Below are positions 1-10,927 of a stretch of 64,000 bases of DNA, one piece after another (the stretch's first letter is position 1; the number at the start of each line of letters is the position of its first letter). Source of the DNA: Ampullaceana balthica (lineage: Eukaryota > Mollusca > Gastropoda > Lymnaeidae). The DNA lies in the NCBI GenBank assembly GCA_944989445.1, contig CALYLW010000043.1, forward strand, positions 887,001 through 951,000, read 5' to 3'. A program made the translations under genes and the position numbers. The notes below the pieces were generated by a model. It was not told the origin of the DNA. It ran no database searches and saw only the letters and a list, made by a program, of their open reading frames with translations.

Positions 1-342
1 TGATAAGCTTATTGAAAAAATAAAATTGAAATTCAATGCCAATGGAATGTGGTTTTTTTTCAAATTTATATGTATTTACAGATATTGTAAGGCTCCATGA
101 AGGCTATGCGTGGACGACATGGACCTGGAACTGCAGATGAGATGAATCGTTGTTGGGAATGAGACGCCACTGCAATCGGATGGACTTATTTGACTGCCAT
201 GTAGTGTATCGATCTGTGTGACACTCGCCTCAACAGGCAAGCTGTGACAATAGCCTCGTATAATAGGGCAAATCTGGGCAGTGCGCAGTCTCACTATCAC
301 TGACGACAACTGCATACCCACGATAACGCTACGATAGAGCGC

Positions 343-886
343 TGTGTAGCCATGTTGACCCTGTGTAGCCACGTGTAGCCATGTTGAACAGTTGCAACCA
401 TGGTGATTTTGTGTAGCCATGTTGACCTCTTGTAGCCATGTTGAACATGTGTAGCAATGTTGACCTCTTGTAGCCATGTTGACCTCTTGTAGCCATGTTG
501 ACCTCTTGCAGCCATGTTGAACATGTGTAGCAATGTTGACCTCTTGTAGCCATGTTGACCTCTTGTAGCCATGTTGACCTCTTGTAGCCATGTTGACCTC
601 TTGTAGCCATGTTGACCTCTTGTAGCCATGTTGAACATGTGTAGCAATGTTGACCTCTTGTAGCCATGTTGACCTCTTGTAGCCATGTTGATTTTGTGTA
701 GCCATGTTGATTTTGTGTAGCCATGTTGACCTCTTGTAGCCATGTTGATTTTGTTTAGCCATGTTGATTTTGTGTAGCCATGTTGACCTCTTGTAGCCAT
801 GCTGATTTTGTGTAGCCATGCTGATCGTTTGTAGCCATGTTGACATTATGTATCATGTTGACCGTATGTGTCCATGTTGAACGAGT
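343..886. repeat. 19-bp minisatellite, about 28 copies
   Basis: Unit TGTTGACCTCTTGTAGCCA, with variant units (TGTTGAACATGTGTAGCAA; TGTTGATTTTGTGTAGCCA) interspersed in mixed order. The unit has no stop on the minus strand and 19 is not a multiple of three. All three minus frames are therefore open and cycle through the same 19-residue peptide, so the long minus-strand open frames here are repeat artefacts. Confidence 0.96.
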
Positions 887-1385
887 CTATAAATACTGAC
901 CTATAAATGCGTGTTCACCTAGTACAGCCAAGTTGACCAGGTAAACCAACATTTGATTGCCAACTCTGTAAACTAGGCATATGATCTGTATTCAATTAAG
1001 TTTTGAAAACTTTAAGTGATGAAACGTGTGCTGTAGCCATTGCAAAGTTTTTTTCTGATGTCTAAAATGTAAATAAATGTAAATAAGTGATAAACATACT
1101 AAATTACCCCCTCCCCCCCCACCCCCCAAAAGACACGCAAAAAAAAACCCAACAAAAATCGCTAATATAATCGATGCTACTCAACAAACATTTGATTTAC
1201 TTAAGATATACGCATCCATCTTTCTTAACGTGTGTCTGTTTATTTATGTATATGTCTGTCAGTCTATCTATCTATCCATCTAACATCTCTTAAAAATGGC
1301 CAGATAAAAAACACAAGACAGATAAATCAATACAATAAGCATGTGTAAAAACCTCAGCACCATTATTTCGTTCACTTTTTTGTAT

Positions 1386-1615
1386 ATCTTCTTATCTTAT
1401 CTATATAGACGCTCCTTTTATGCAGAAGATAGTTGCGTCCACAGACCATGACAGATGATCTGTTGGCAAGTGATACATGTAGTTAGGTACCCATTCGGAG
1501 CGGGGTGACTCAGGGACGCCCTAGGCCCCGGGAACAAACCCTTGCCTTCACACGGATTCGAGCCCGTGACCATCGGTATGATAGTCCAGTGCGCTGCCAC
1601 TCGACCACCGCGTCC
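1386..1615 (-). mobile_element. tRNA-derived SINE, copy A (internally deleted)
   Basis: Minus strand: a tRNA-like head with GTGGTCGAGTGGCAGCGCAC (A-box region) and a B-box-like GGGCTCGAATCCGTG, a GC-rich body, then the tail GGACGCAACTATCTTCTGCA ending in AGATAAGATAAG. Compared with the copies at 48.3 and 56.0 kb, about 60 bp of the body before the tail is missing. Confidence 0.88.
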
Positions 1616-2776
1616 CCTATATATCTATTTGTTATTATAAACAAATTTAGCTTAAACTCATAATTCTTAATTTCAAGTTGGGAATCGACAAAATGTGAAA
1701 AAGATTTAAGTTCGCTTTACCAGATCCTTAAATTAAAGATGAGAATTTCGTAGCTGTATAGCTGGAGTTTTTCATATTAGTTATGCTTGCATATCAGAAT
1801 AATTGATATTCGTTAAGGGTGTCAGCAAGAAAATAGCGTGATTGTTATATACGACACTCGCTAAGACTATCTACAGGGGTAGTCTACACATTACTTTATA
1901 CTTTATAGTGATATTAATTCTCTTTTCTTACTAACCAGTTAATTTCTTATGACGTCACTTCTGATCTCTTGTTTTTTTAAATTTTTTAATTTTATTTATT
2001 TGTTGTTTTTTTTATAAAAAAGAATTGCAAATTTAAAATCGATCTAATAAAAACACCTTGCGACCTAACATCATTTAGAACATATTTTTAACACAGTCTA
2101 ATAAATTAAAAAATTATTAACTGTTTTTCTGGACTGAGAATAGTCTTTATTAGCAATCATTGCTGACAACACGAATCCTAATGCATTCACACGGTGACAT
2201 TTGAATTTCGCCTTTCACCCCCACCCCTCCCGTAACTCTTTTGGACGACCTGCCGACCTATTGAACTGTCGGCTGCATTACGGTGTATTATAATCACGTG
2301 TTGGTAGGCATTTTCATTACGCAAGGCAAACAGATCCTTGTTTACCATCGTGGTCTCTGAATGTGTCTAGACCTGGTCCTAGGTCTGGTCTCAATGAACG
2401 GAGTCCCTTTGTTGATTTCGTTGGCGCTCTTGGGTTCAGGGGCGCCTTTCACATGCATGTTAGGTAAGCCTTGTAGGCAAGGTTTTCTGTTTGGGCAAAA
2501 TTCTCTCATGTTCGGTAAAACCTCTAAAGCGAGCTTTTTTAAAGTTCAGTAAGACATCTAAGGGGAAGTTCTCTCAATAGTTAATTCAGGTGTATTATTT
2601 CAGATGAGTATGATCAATGGTGTATGAAAGGCTAAAATTTTTCAGACGTACTGGAAAGAATGGCTAGCCTGGTTGATTCGTGATTTATGTTATTATATTC
2701 CCCCGGTGTTAGTGATAATTCCGACACCCACCAACTACCTTGAAATTCGCGTACACAGATTTATTCTTGTTCCGGA

Positions 2777-2826
2777 ACCAAAATCCATATTTACAAAAAG
2801 AACCAAAATCCATATTTACAAAAAGA
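2777..2826. repeat. 25-bp tandem duplication
   Basis: AACCAAAATCCATATTTACA plus AAAAG occurs twice in a row. Confidence 0.9.
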
Positions 2827-3100
2827 CAACGTATTTCTTTTGTTTTCAGTCGTTGCTTTTTTCCTTCATTCGTTATGACAGTTTGATCGTCAATGAAAAA
2901 GAGGTCACCCAAGGCTACTGATCGAAGTGAGAGGTGGGAACAAGGAGGCGGCACAGTGAGGCTCTTGCCTCCTGATGAATTCAGTGTAGAGTTGTAGAGT
3001 GACAGATAGCTGAATTAAGTTAAGCAAAATGCCAGGCCGAATCTACTGCTGAAATTAGAGAAATGCGTGGGAAAATATGTTCACTGGACCTGGTTGAGTA

Positions 3101-3268
3101 CAGAGGCGAAGCTTGGATATTGTGCGCCCGGATACAGGGTATAAAATTGGCGCGCACGTCACACTTCTCACACTTGATAAATTATTAACATCGTACTTTT
3201 CATATTGGCGCCCTTGTACCTCTGAGAAAGGGAAATATTTACCACCACCCCCCTAGGCTACGCCTCTG
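3101..3268. mobile_element. hAT-like MITE, 168 bp
   Basis: Terminal inverted repeats are CAGAGGCGAAGCTTGG on the left and CAGAGGCGTAGCCTAGG as reverse complement of the right end. The flanking octamers GTTGAGTA and GTTGAATG match at 6 of 8 positions, consistent with an old 8-bp hAT target duplication. Confidence 0.72.
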
Positions 3269-3387
3269 GTTGAATGTATGTAACTCTGTAGATTTTCTAG
3301 CGTGTGAATATAGATTTTTTAATGTCAACATGGTATAGATTTAGCCAGAAACGTTACCTGTTAATTAAAATAGTAAAATAATTTATT

Positions 3388-3841
3388 GTATATAATCGTT
3401 CAATAGCCCGTTCGTTCATAAGCCGACCCCCCCCTCTTTTGGAAGAGAAAAGTATTAAAATGGTTATACTCGCTCGCAAGCCGACTCCCACAAAAAAAAA
3501 TAATAGGACAGCTTAAACAAAATGGTACACATTTTTTTAAAAACTTCAAGCTAAATCGGTCATTTGAAAACAAAATTTGTTAAACAAACTATTAAAACAT
3601 TCACAAAAATAAATAAAATAATTAACTAAGGTAAGTGCAGATGTTTAATAATATATATCTTCTGGTAGAGCAGTCGACTCTTGTAGAATTGGACCTTGAT
3701 GATCTACAATAACAACACCTCTATATTCAATATCCATGCAGAAATCACCTATGACCTGCTCATAAGCCGACCCCCCCCCCAATTTTCCCCCCTAGATTTT
3801 GTCCAAAAAAGGTTGGATTTAGAACGAGTATATACGGTATG
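3388..3841. mobile_element. Possible non-autonomous DNA element with AAGCCGACC motifs
   Basis: TTCATAAGCCGACCCCCCCC near 3415 and CTCATAAGCCGACCCCC near 3760 lie inside outer segments TGTATATAATCGTTC (left) and CGTATATACTCGTTC (reverse complement of right). These behave as imperfect terminal inverted repeats about 450 bp apart. A third CTCGCAAGCCGACTCCC lies at about 3470. Confidence 0.45.
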
Positions 3842-4515
3842 TGTTTTTGAAAATATAATTCAACATATCACTACCTTAATTGTGGACGTCTGCTACTTGC
3901 GTGATGGCCATAAAACAGTTGTATTTTTTTCAAATTTGAATTATGAATATAACATTGTCTTCTCTGAATGTCACCAGCAATTCTACAGGTCAGCTAACTA
4001 GAATGAAAATGTAAAAATAACTGCGGAATATTGTTAAAGATATTTTTTAATTATAACCAATACCTGTTGTTTTGTGCAGCCATATTTTAGTGTTAGGTCA
4101 TTTCAAACTTGAAGGTCCTCGAGTTTGACCAAATTATAGTTTATGAATGATTGGATGAGAAGGGTAGTCGATTTTTTCATTTCAGAACATTAAAGAAAAT
4201 TATACTCTCAAAAGTAGTTTCCTTACGAGGATTGGAAAAAATGGATTGTTCTAAATGTAAAAATTTGTACTTAATTTTAAAATATAAAAGTAAAAAAAAA
4301 TAAAATAAAACAATAAAAACAAATAACAACAAAACATCAAAACCAAATATTTAACTAACAAAGGTAAGCCTGAAAAAAATACACTTGCAGTTTATCAAAT
4401 CTACAATAGATTTACTTTTTGTCAACAATCCAGGCTAATCTATGCTACAAGTCTCTCTCTCTGTAGAGGATTTCTTGGAACTTTGCATTTTAATAAATGT
4501 AAATTATTATTATTA

Positions 4516-4724
4516 TGGGGGATTGGACAGTGAAGTCAATAGTGCGCTCGCCTCACAAGCTGAGGGGCGTGTGATAGAGCCCACTTTCTTGTGTGTGTCC
4601 TATAACCCTGTGGTCGTAGAAGGTTCTAATGTTTCCATTAGAGCTTTCGCAGGGCTTGGTAGATCTGGCGGCATCCTCAGCTTGTGAGGCGAGCGCCCTA
4701 TTGACCTCGCTATCGAGCCGCCCA
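4516..4724. mobile_element. Foldback element with tRNA-like inverted ends
   Basis: The left arm (about 4517-4565) contains GTCAATAGTGCGCTCGCCTC and ACAAGCTGAGG. The right arm (4675-4723) is its inverse (CCTCAGCTTGTGAGGCGAGC and so on), about 40 bp with few mismatches. The arm resembles the D-arm-to-anticodon part of a tRNA gene (GCGCTCGCCTCACAAGCTGA), so it may be two inverted tRNA-like modules. Confidence 0.65.
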
Positions 4725-4917
4725 CTTTAAGCCACAATAAAACATGTTGATGAATGACTGTAGCTAAAAAAAATGCCCCGCTGACTTGGAGAGGAGATGG
4801 GCGCCGCCAAGTCTACCAAGCTCCCAGAAAGCTCTATTAGAGCCCCTACGATCACGAGGTTATGGGACCCCCCGACCCCCCCCCCAAAAAAAAACCCCAA
4901 AAAAACTATTTTTGTAC

Positions 4918-5926
4918 ATATTATCTTATCTTCTCTGTTACAGGTGCTCCTTCTATACAGGAGATTATTGCGTCCTATGCTTATCTGTGGTTTGTGTCTA
5001 GTCCTGAATTCTATTTAGATATATAAATGTTGATAAAGTGTCGGTTTTCCTGGTTTCTTCGGGTAACCCATTCCACACCCGAATTCCGGACGGGAAGAAC
5101 GAGCATTTGTATGAGTTTGTTCTTGCATACGGAATAAGAAAGGTGTTTTTATCCTTATGTCTATCTGAGGGTTGTATTAAGTTATCTTTGTGTTGTATTT
5201 CTAAATTAGAATTAATTGCTTTTTGTATAATTACTACTTTACTCTTGGTTTTTCTATCTACTAGCGTTTCAGGGTCTAATGATTTAACTAATGGCATTAT
5301 TCTTTTGTCAGTTTTGATTATTCTCAAGGAATGAATCTGGCAGCTCTGTTTTGAATTTTTTCTAATTTATAAAAAATTTTCTTTAGTGGATGGTAATGTA
5401 ATACATAAGATGCATATTCTAGTAAAGGTCTCACCAAAATAAGGTAGCATTTTAGTTTTATAGTTTTATTACATCTGTAAAAGTTTCTTTTTTATAAAGA
5501 CTAAGGTTTTTAAAAATATTTTTTAATAACTTCATTGACATGGGGATTCCATGATAGTTTCTCATTTATTATTACTCCTAAGTACTTTACATCTTTAGTT
5601 TGGGTTAGTTATTTTCTATGAATGAAATATTTTAAATTTATTTAATTCTTTTTCTTTGTTACTCTTAACAGTTGGAACTTTTCTGGGCGCAAAGACATAC
5701 TCCAGTTAGTTTCCAATTTTATCAATTCATCTAAGTCTTTTTGTAAGATTGTGCTATCTTGTTCTGATTTAATTGTTCTATAGATTATGCAATCATCAGC
5801 AAATAACCTAACTTTTGTTCCTGTTGAGAAATTGTTGGGTAAATCATTTATATAAATTAAAAAGAGTTAGTGACCTAGCACAGTTCCCGGTGGAACTCCT
5901 GAGTTAACCGTTATTGGTGCTGATTT
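4918..5926 (-). mobile_element. LINE family A, copy 1 (decayed, 5'-truncated)
   Basis: Minus-strand non-LTR retrotransposon fragment. The reverse-transcriptase region (GVP, FADDC, LGVLINEKLSWN-like segments) is broken by stops and frameshifts. The C-terminal part is still open from 5327 to 4998, with NSNLEIQHKDNLIQPSDRHK and IRVWNGLPEETRKT. The 3' tail is GGACGCAATAATCTCCTG, then AGAAGGAGC and AGATAAGATAATA. It starts at the same internal position as copy 2. CR1/Jockey-type by motif style; the clade is not certain. Confidence 0.85.
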
Positions 5927-6659
5927 AGATCAATTAATTATTACAGTTACAGTGCATCTCTGATGGTGGTTAAGTCTGTTTCATAATTTTAAAATCATTA
6001 TTATTAATTTTTACATAATTTTTGTTGCTGTCTAGGGGGAAGTGGAGAGTGGGAGTGTTATGAATTTATTTAAATGTTAAAAATACTTAAATCCGAAAAG
6101 TTAACGTTTGCTCGATCTAATCAAATTTATAAAATTTGACTTATCACCTGAACAAGTTATAGAATTTTATTATATTAAACATCGCCGCTTTTAATGACTT
6201 TAAATAAATAGTTTCATTCCCTTATAGTCTTGAACACACTAGAGTAGTTCCTACCATTATCTCATTTCCAGGCCATGCTGTCTCAATCCCGCCCCCACAC
6301 GCCATCAAACAATTCGTCCCACTTATAGACTCGTAAACACAATTTCACATACATCAGTAGTCATGTCTAAAACATATGTTAACTTGATTGTTTTTCACTT
6401 CAAACCATTCCAGAAACAACACGCCATTATACAATGATTTGTCCTACTAAAGATAAAAATAGAGCCCCAAGACTCTTAAAAGACTCAGAGATATTTTATA
6501 CTTTTAGAATTACATCGTAATAAGTTCTACATTCTTGAATATATTGCATGCAAACTTTGAAACCATACATGAGGTTTAGGTTTTTTCGGTGTTTTTGCTT
6601 GTAAAAACGGGTTTAATGTAAACGAATATTTTATGTTAAAAATAGTTATTTCAGTTATT

Positions 6660-6785
6660 TCTTTTTTTAGTGGGTGAATGAAACCCGCCGCTACAGCTTG
6701 CCAGACTATGTTTCTCGGTTCACCCTAGTGTTCGTACACTTTCGGGTGATACCCTTACGGGTGCTGCCCTTGCGCGCTCTATAAA
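6660..6785. other. GC-richer stretch with overlapping short hairpins
   Basis: AGTGTtcgtACACT, GGGTgatACCC, ACCCttacGGGT and GGGTgctgCCC follow one another between about 6712 and 6768. Function unknown; possibly a decayed repeat. Confidence 0.35.
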
Positions 6786-8677
6786 TGGTCCAACAAATTA
6801 TTCGTCTACATGTCCAATTTGACGTAAACTCCAATTATCGTCAATCCGAATTTAAAAAGTTTCACGTGGTTTCCATTTGATGCTTTCAATAACAGTCTAT
6901 CCCGTTTGTGTGACGAAGCAAAGGTAGCAAACATTATTGTTTTAAATTTTAAAATAAAAAAATTATTTAAAAAAAAAGTAATTAAAAGTTTTGTTCTAAT
7001 TCATAGTTTAAACATGCCAAAAAATGTATTCGCTTATCTCCTTTTAAAACTCATTTTACTCTCCTTTGAAAATTGATTCTTTAAAAACTCCAGTTACAGT
7101 TTACGATATTAACGGCGCAAAAATTAGGTTATTTGTCAATTCACCCTGTGAAATACCAGTCCCGAACATAAGTTAAAGACCGCCTGAGGCAACGGATCAT
7201 CACTTCGGCACCCCATCCACGAAATAAACATTGAAATTGGCCTAAACGCACCTCCATCGCCCCCCTCCCTCCCGATCCATATATTAAATGCCACATTGGA
7301 CGAACAGCTAATACACGATCCTGATTCTAAGCCACCGTCAGCTAGCTGCAATGGTATTAACCAGGTGGTAACCCCATCTTGTGTCACTTACCATTCACTA
7401 CGCATTGCGGCAGACGATATCATCAGTGGCGTAGAGGGAGATGAGATCACTTCCTTTTTAATATCTCATTTACATAACAATGCACTGAGTAAAAGATTAT
7501 TTTTTATATAAGTCTAACTTTAAAAAGAAATTAAAATTTCTAGAGGCCCTCTAGAAGCTACAATAGCCTCTATTTGATTTATAAAAGCGTGTTAAATGTA
7601 TGTCTTGGGAACTGCAATGATCCGTTGGGTTCTACATAAAAATAATTGCACCTGGCTCTTGCATGAAAATACGTCTTTTTACTCCATTGTGAAGAATAAC
7701 AAATGAGCTGATGTCCCAGACTTCTCCCAAGTGCCCTTCCATCCGCGAGATTTGCATACGGCCCTGAACGTTAAATACAAAACAAATTTGGCAGAAAGCC
7801 TGCGCTAATTCCACGAGTGAAGATCGAAAGAAATGTTTCGGCTATAAAATTCGGTTCTTTCAGTCTATTTCTGAACAGATAAAACACTCCACAGAACAAT
7901 CAGATTACAGTTAAACAGAAGTCAATGCTAAGTTAATGCGTTCGAACATTTACTACTGTAGTCGACACATCTATTGTTAAATGCAGAACTTCTACTTGTC
8001 ACACGGACAAGCCGATATTTGAAAGGAAAAAAACTAAGAGACAGACTTATAATACCAATAAAAAAGTTAGTCTCCATGAAGCAAGCGAAATATTTTTATG
8101 CGAAACAAAACAAAAACAAAGACATGAACACATAAAGATTGTTGTTTTTTTTTACCACGAAGGTTATCAGCTGTGAATCCAGACTCGTGATAATGTTTAA
8201 TTGTATGTCAATATTCCAAAAAACACTTGCCCCAGCATCAAATAACCATCAAGTCATCCAGCAAAGAAATCCCTGGCATCACAAGAGTCATACAATTTTA
8301 TTTTGTGTTTAGGCTCTATCTTTTTTCCGGTTCACATATTTCGAAATCGCAATTCACCACGTTATCCAAAAGCAAAGGTAAGACTTGAGTGATCTCTCAT
8401 TGTGATGCACCTCACAGACGAGCGAGGACGGCTCACGCGGGCTTGGAGACAGCAAACGAGCCGCTGGTCGTGGGCGACTGCTCGTCTCATGGTGAGAGCG
8501 CGAACCTCACGTGCGGGAGAATTCTGAACCTTGGGCAGACGTTAGTTCTTAATAGCAATGAAACGTTTTATAACTTAGAAAAGTCTTCTGTGGGGGCATC
8601 TTGTTTCTAGGATATAAACTCGAAGATTAGGAGATGTTAAATGTAAATTAAGAGATGACATATTGTTTTATTACCTT

Positions 8678-8709
8678 TTGACTTTATAATAATATTATTA
8701 TAAAGTCAA
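8678..8709. repeat. Perfect 32-bp palindrome
   Basis: TTGACTTTATAATAAT is followed immediately by its exact reverse complement, with no spacer. It lies in AT-rich noncoding DNA with nothing recognisable around it. Confidence 0.9.
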
Positions 8710-9256
8710 CATTGAAAAAAAACATAAAGATATCCCCATTTTTTAGCCCTCAACTTCACAGGTTACTAAATTATATTAAGCGTTCCCCTTATTTGATTGA
8801 TAGTCTTAATTAAAAATGTGTTATACAAGAAAACTTTTGACATTGCTTCAATTAAGAAAATGTTTGGTTATTATCGCACAGAAGAAATAACAAGAATGCC
8901 ATTGTATTAAAAAAACAAGTTTGAAGTTCCATACACACATACAATTGTAATTTTCGGTTTATCACTTGTTTGTAAAAATAAATACGAAAATAATGTGACG
9001 TTTTCTCTAACATGAGAAACAATTTCCATTTTTTATATGCATAAGATGACGAACTGTAAACATAAAACAAAATGATCAAGGTAGATTACAAATTTGTTAA
9101 CATTTGCTTATTATTTTTTACATTTAATTAAAAAAAATTTTTATATGTTTTTTTTATTCAGCTAAATTAACAGAGTCACGAAAGATAAAGTATAATGATA
9201 TATTATTTCGGTGACTTCTTTTACAGATAGAATCTCAATGAAACTCTAGATAGGTG

Positions 9257-9303
9257 TAGGACGCCACAAAATTACTTATAGTAGGAGCGTCTGTAAAAAC
9301 AGG
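9257..9303 (+). mobile_element. SINE/LINE 3'-tail remnant
   Basis: Isolated GGACGCCAC...TAGTAGGAGCGTCTGTAAA matches the conserved 3' stem-loop segment shared by the SINE and the 5/11-kb LINE. No body is recognisable upstream. Confidence 0.5.
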
Positions 9304-9856
9304 AAACCGTAGAGGTTAACTCATGTTACAAAATACGATAAAGGAATTATTAAAATCAATCAAATCTTATTTCCTTAATCTTCTTCTTTTAGAATATGAC
9401 GTAGTATTTTTGTTTTGAGAATGGAACAAAACAAGCAGATAGGAACTTGGACGACCATAGATCGAAATATGACAATTGTGTCGACAATTATCCAGCACTT
9501 ACAAGGGGCATTGTAGGTTGTGACATTTTATCGAAGGTTACGGCTACTAAAAAATTTAACAACAAAAACATTGAAATTCTACCACTGAGGAAGCGATGAC
9601 CCTGTTTTGTTAATTAAAATTCGTGATTCAAGATTCCAATGCATGTTTGCATGTGGACAAACCATCGGCCGGACAATTAACTCAAGCAGAGCGTTTGAAT
9701 TGACTTATATATTGGAACGTTTCAGTTTTACTGATGAAACCCTGAAATGAGATCGTAGACTTATCTACAAGCAGGTGTACGTAAATTATTTTAATTTACC
9801 CTATAGAATAGGAATGCGTTAAAGCTTTTATATAAAATACAAAATACAAAACCTTA

Positions 9857-9903
9857 TTGTGTAATGAAAACAATAAATCAAATTAATTGTTTTCATTACA
9901 CAA
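9857..9903. repeat. Perfect 18-bp stem hairpin
   Basis: TTGTGTAATGAAAACAAT, an 11-base AT-only-plus-C loop, then ATTGTTTTCATTACACAA. Exact inverted repeat. Confidence 0.9.
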
Positions 9904-10554
9904 CTTGTTTGTGTATTTGGTATTGCAAATTATTTTAAAGTGGTTCACTGGGTTGATTTTCTTGCAATTGAGCGCTTTGATGAATGTAAAATGTAGAGCT
10001 TCTCGGGAGCTTCCTGGGTTTTGAATTCAATCTTCTTTGTGCTTATGTTGAGTACGTACTTCTGGCATGGGAGATGAACCAGCGCCTGCTGAGGGATCAG
10101 TCGTTCTCCTTGGGTTTAGCTTTCTTAACGTTGGTACTCGCCTGGCCCCCATCTGTCACCTGGTGATCCAAGTAGCCGTAGAACGTGTAACGGCCACACT
10201 CTGGGTGATGGTCTCGATTGGAGTAAACGATGGGATGCAAGTCTAAAACAAGTTGGATTAGCCTACCAGGCCTGTGGAGACTTTGCTTTAATTTTGGCTG
10301 AATTGTCTTATTAAAGTGGTATAAATAATAAGCTTTGTTCTTATTTGAAGTCCCTTGCTTCGTAGTAACTTTTTAATGCTGAAATAAGAGCTACTAGATA
10401 CGACCGGCGGCGTAGCATAAGCCGCAGACGTGTGTATCATAGATAGTGCAATGAACGTGGGGGGGTGAGAGAACGGACACAAACAGCAGCACGAAGTAAT
10501 GAAACAGCGAGTAAACGTGAAGACATGCGCACTGCGGTTGTTGTTACCTGCCCC

Positions 10555-10912
10555 CCCTTTACTACCATCTCTTGCCAACCATAAATCCATAAAATGTGAT
10601 TGGCTGACCCTAGCGAGAGTTAGTCATGTTCGCAAAAAAGTCGGAAAAGAACGGGGAGAAACAAACATTTTTTAAAAATTAAAAATATGTTCCCGCTGGG
10701 GCTTGAACCCAGGACTTCCCGCGTGCATGGCGGACGTGATAACCACTACACTACGAATACGTGTTATTCTGCCAGGGAACAAAGCAAGTTACCGCAAGTA
10801 AAATTGTTGCACCGCCCCCCATCCCATTTTTTTTCTTTTCATCCAACTACGCTTGCCAACAGTGATCAGTCGACCCCAACGAGGATCATTCGTCATGCTC
10901 ATTTGCACAAAC
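10555..10912. repeat. Paired diverged segments flanking the tRNA-like sequence
   Basis: About 10570-10635 (CTCTTGCCAACC...TTGGCTGACCCTAGCGAG...TAGTCATGTTCG) and about 10845-10905 (CGCTTGCCAACAGTGATCAG, TCGACCCCAACGAGGATC, CGTCATGCTCA) are related direct repeats on either side of the tRNA-like sequence. This suggests a larger repeat unit. Confidence 0.4.
10688..10760 (-). pseudogene. tRNA-Val-like sequence (tRNA pseudogene or SINE head)
   Basis: Minus strand, 73 nt. The D-arm/A-box is TAGTGTAGTGGTTATCAC, and the T-arm is CTGGGTTCAAGCCCCAG with a perfect 5-bp stem and B-box GGTTCAAGCCC. The acceptor stem GTATTCG/CGGGAAC has one mismatch and two G-T pairs. The anticodon loop CATGCAC has A instead of the invariant U33 and would place TGC at the anticodon, although the rest resembles tRNA-Val. 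Probably non-functional. Confidence 0.65.
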
Positions 10913-10927
10913 CCGTTTTGGTGAAAT

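Larger units (their letters stand above)
887..3387. other. Noncoding stretch apart from SINE A, the 25-bp duplication and the 168-bp MITE
   Basis: AT-rich, with a C-homopolymer run (1109-1128) and a TGACGTCA motif near 1950. The short frames have no recognisable homology. Confidence 0.6.
5927..9256. other. AT-rich noncoding stretch
   Basis: No gene recognised. It holds the hairpin cluster at 6.7 kb, a CpG-richer patch at 8400-8530 with a 73-codon frame of no recognisable family, and the palindrome at 8678. Confidence 0.55.

Noticed and set aside
76..846. Long minus-strand frames of up to 256 codons with a repeating peptide
   Set aside because: They lie in a 19-bp minisatellite whose unit has no stop on that strand; all three frames are open with the same cycling peptide, so they are not genes.
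8389..8610. 73-codon frame in a CpG-richer patch
   Set aside because: No family resemblance and no flanking exons; base composition alone is not enough.
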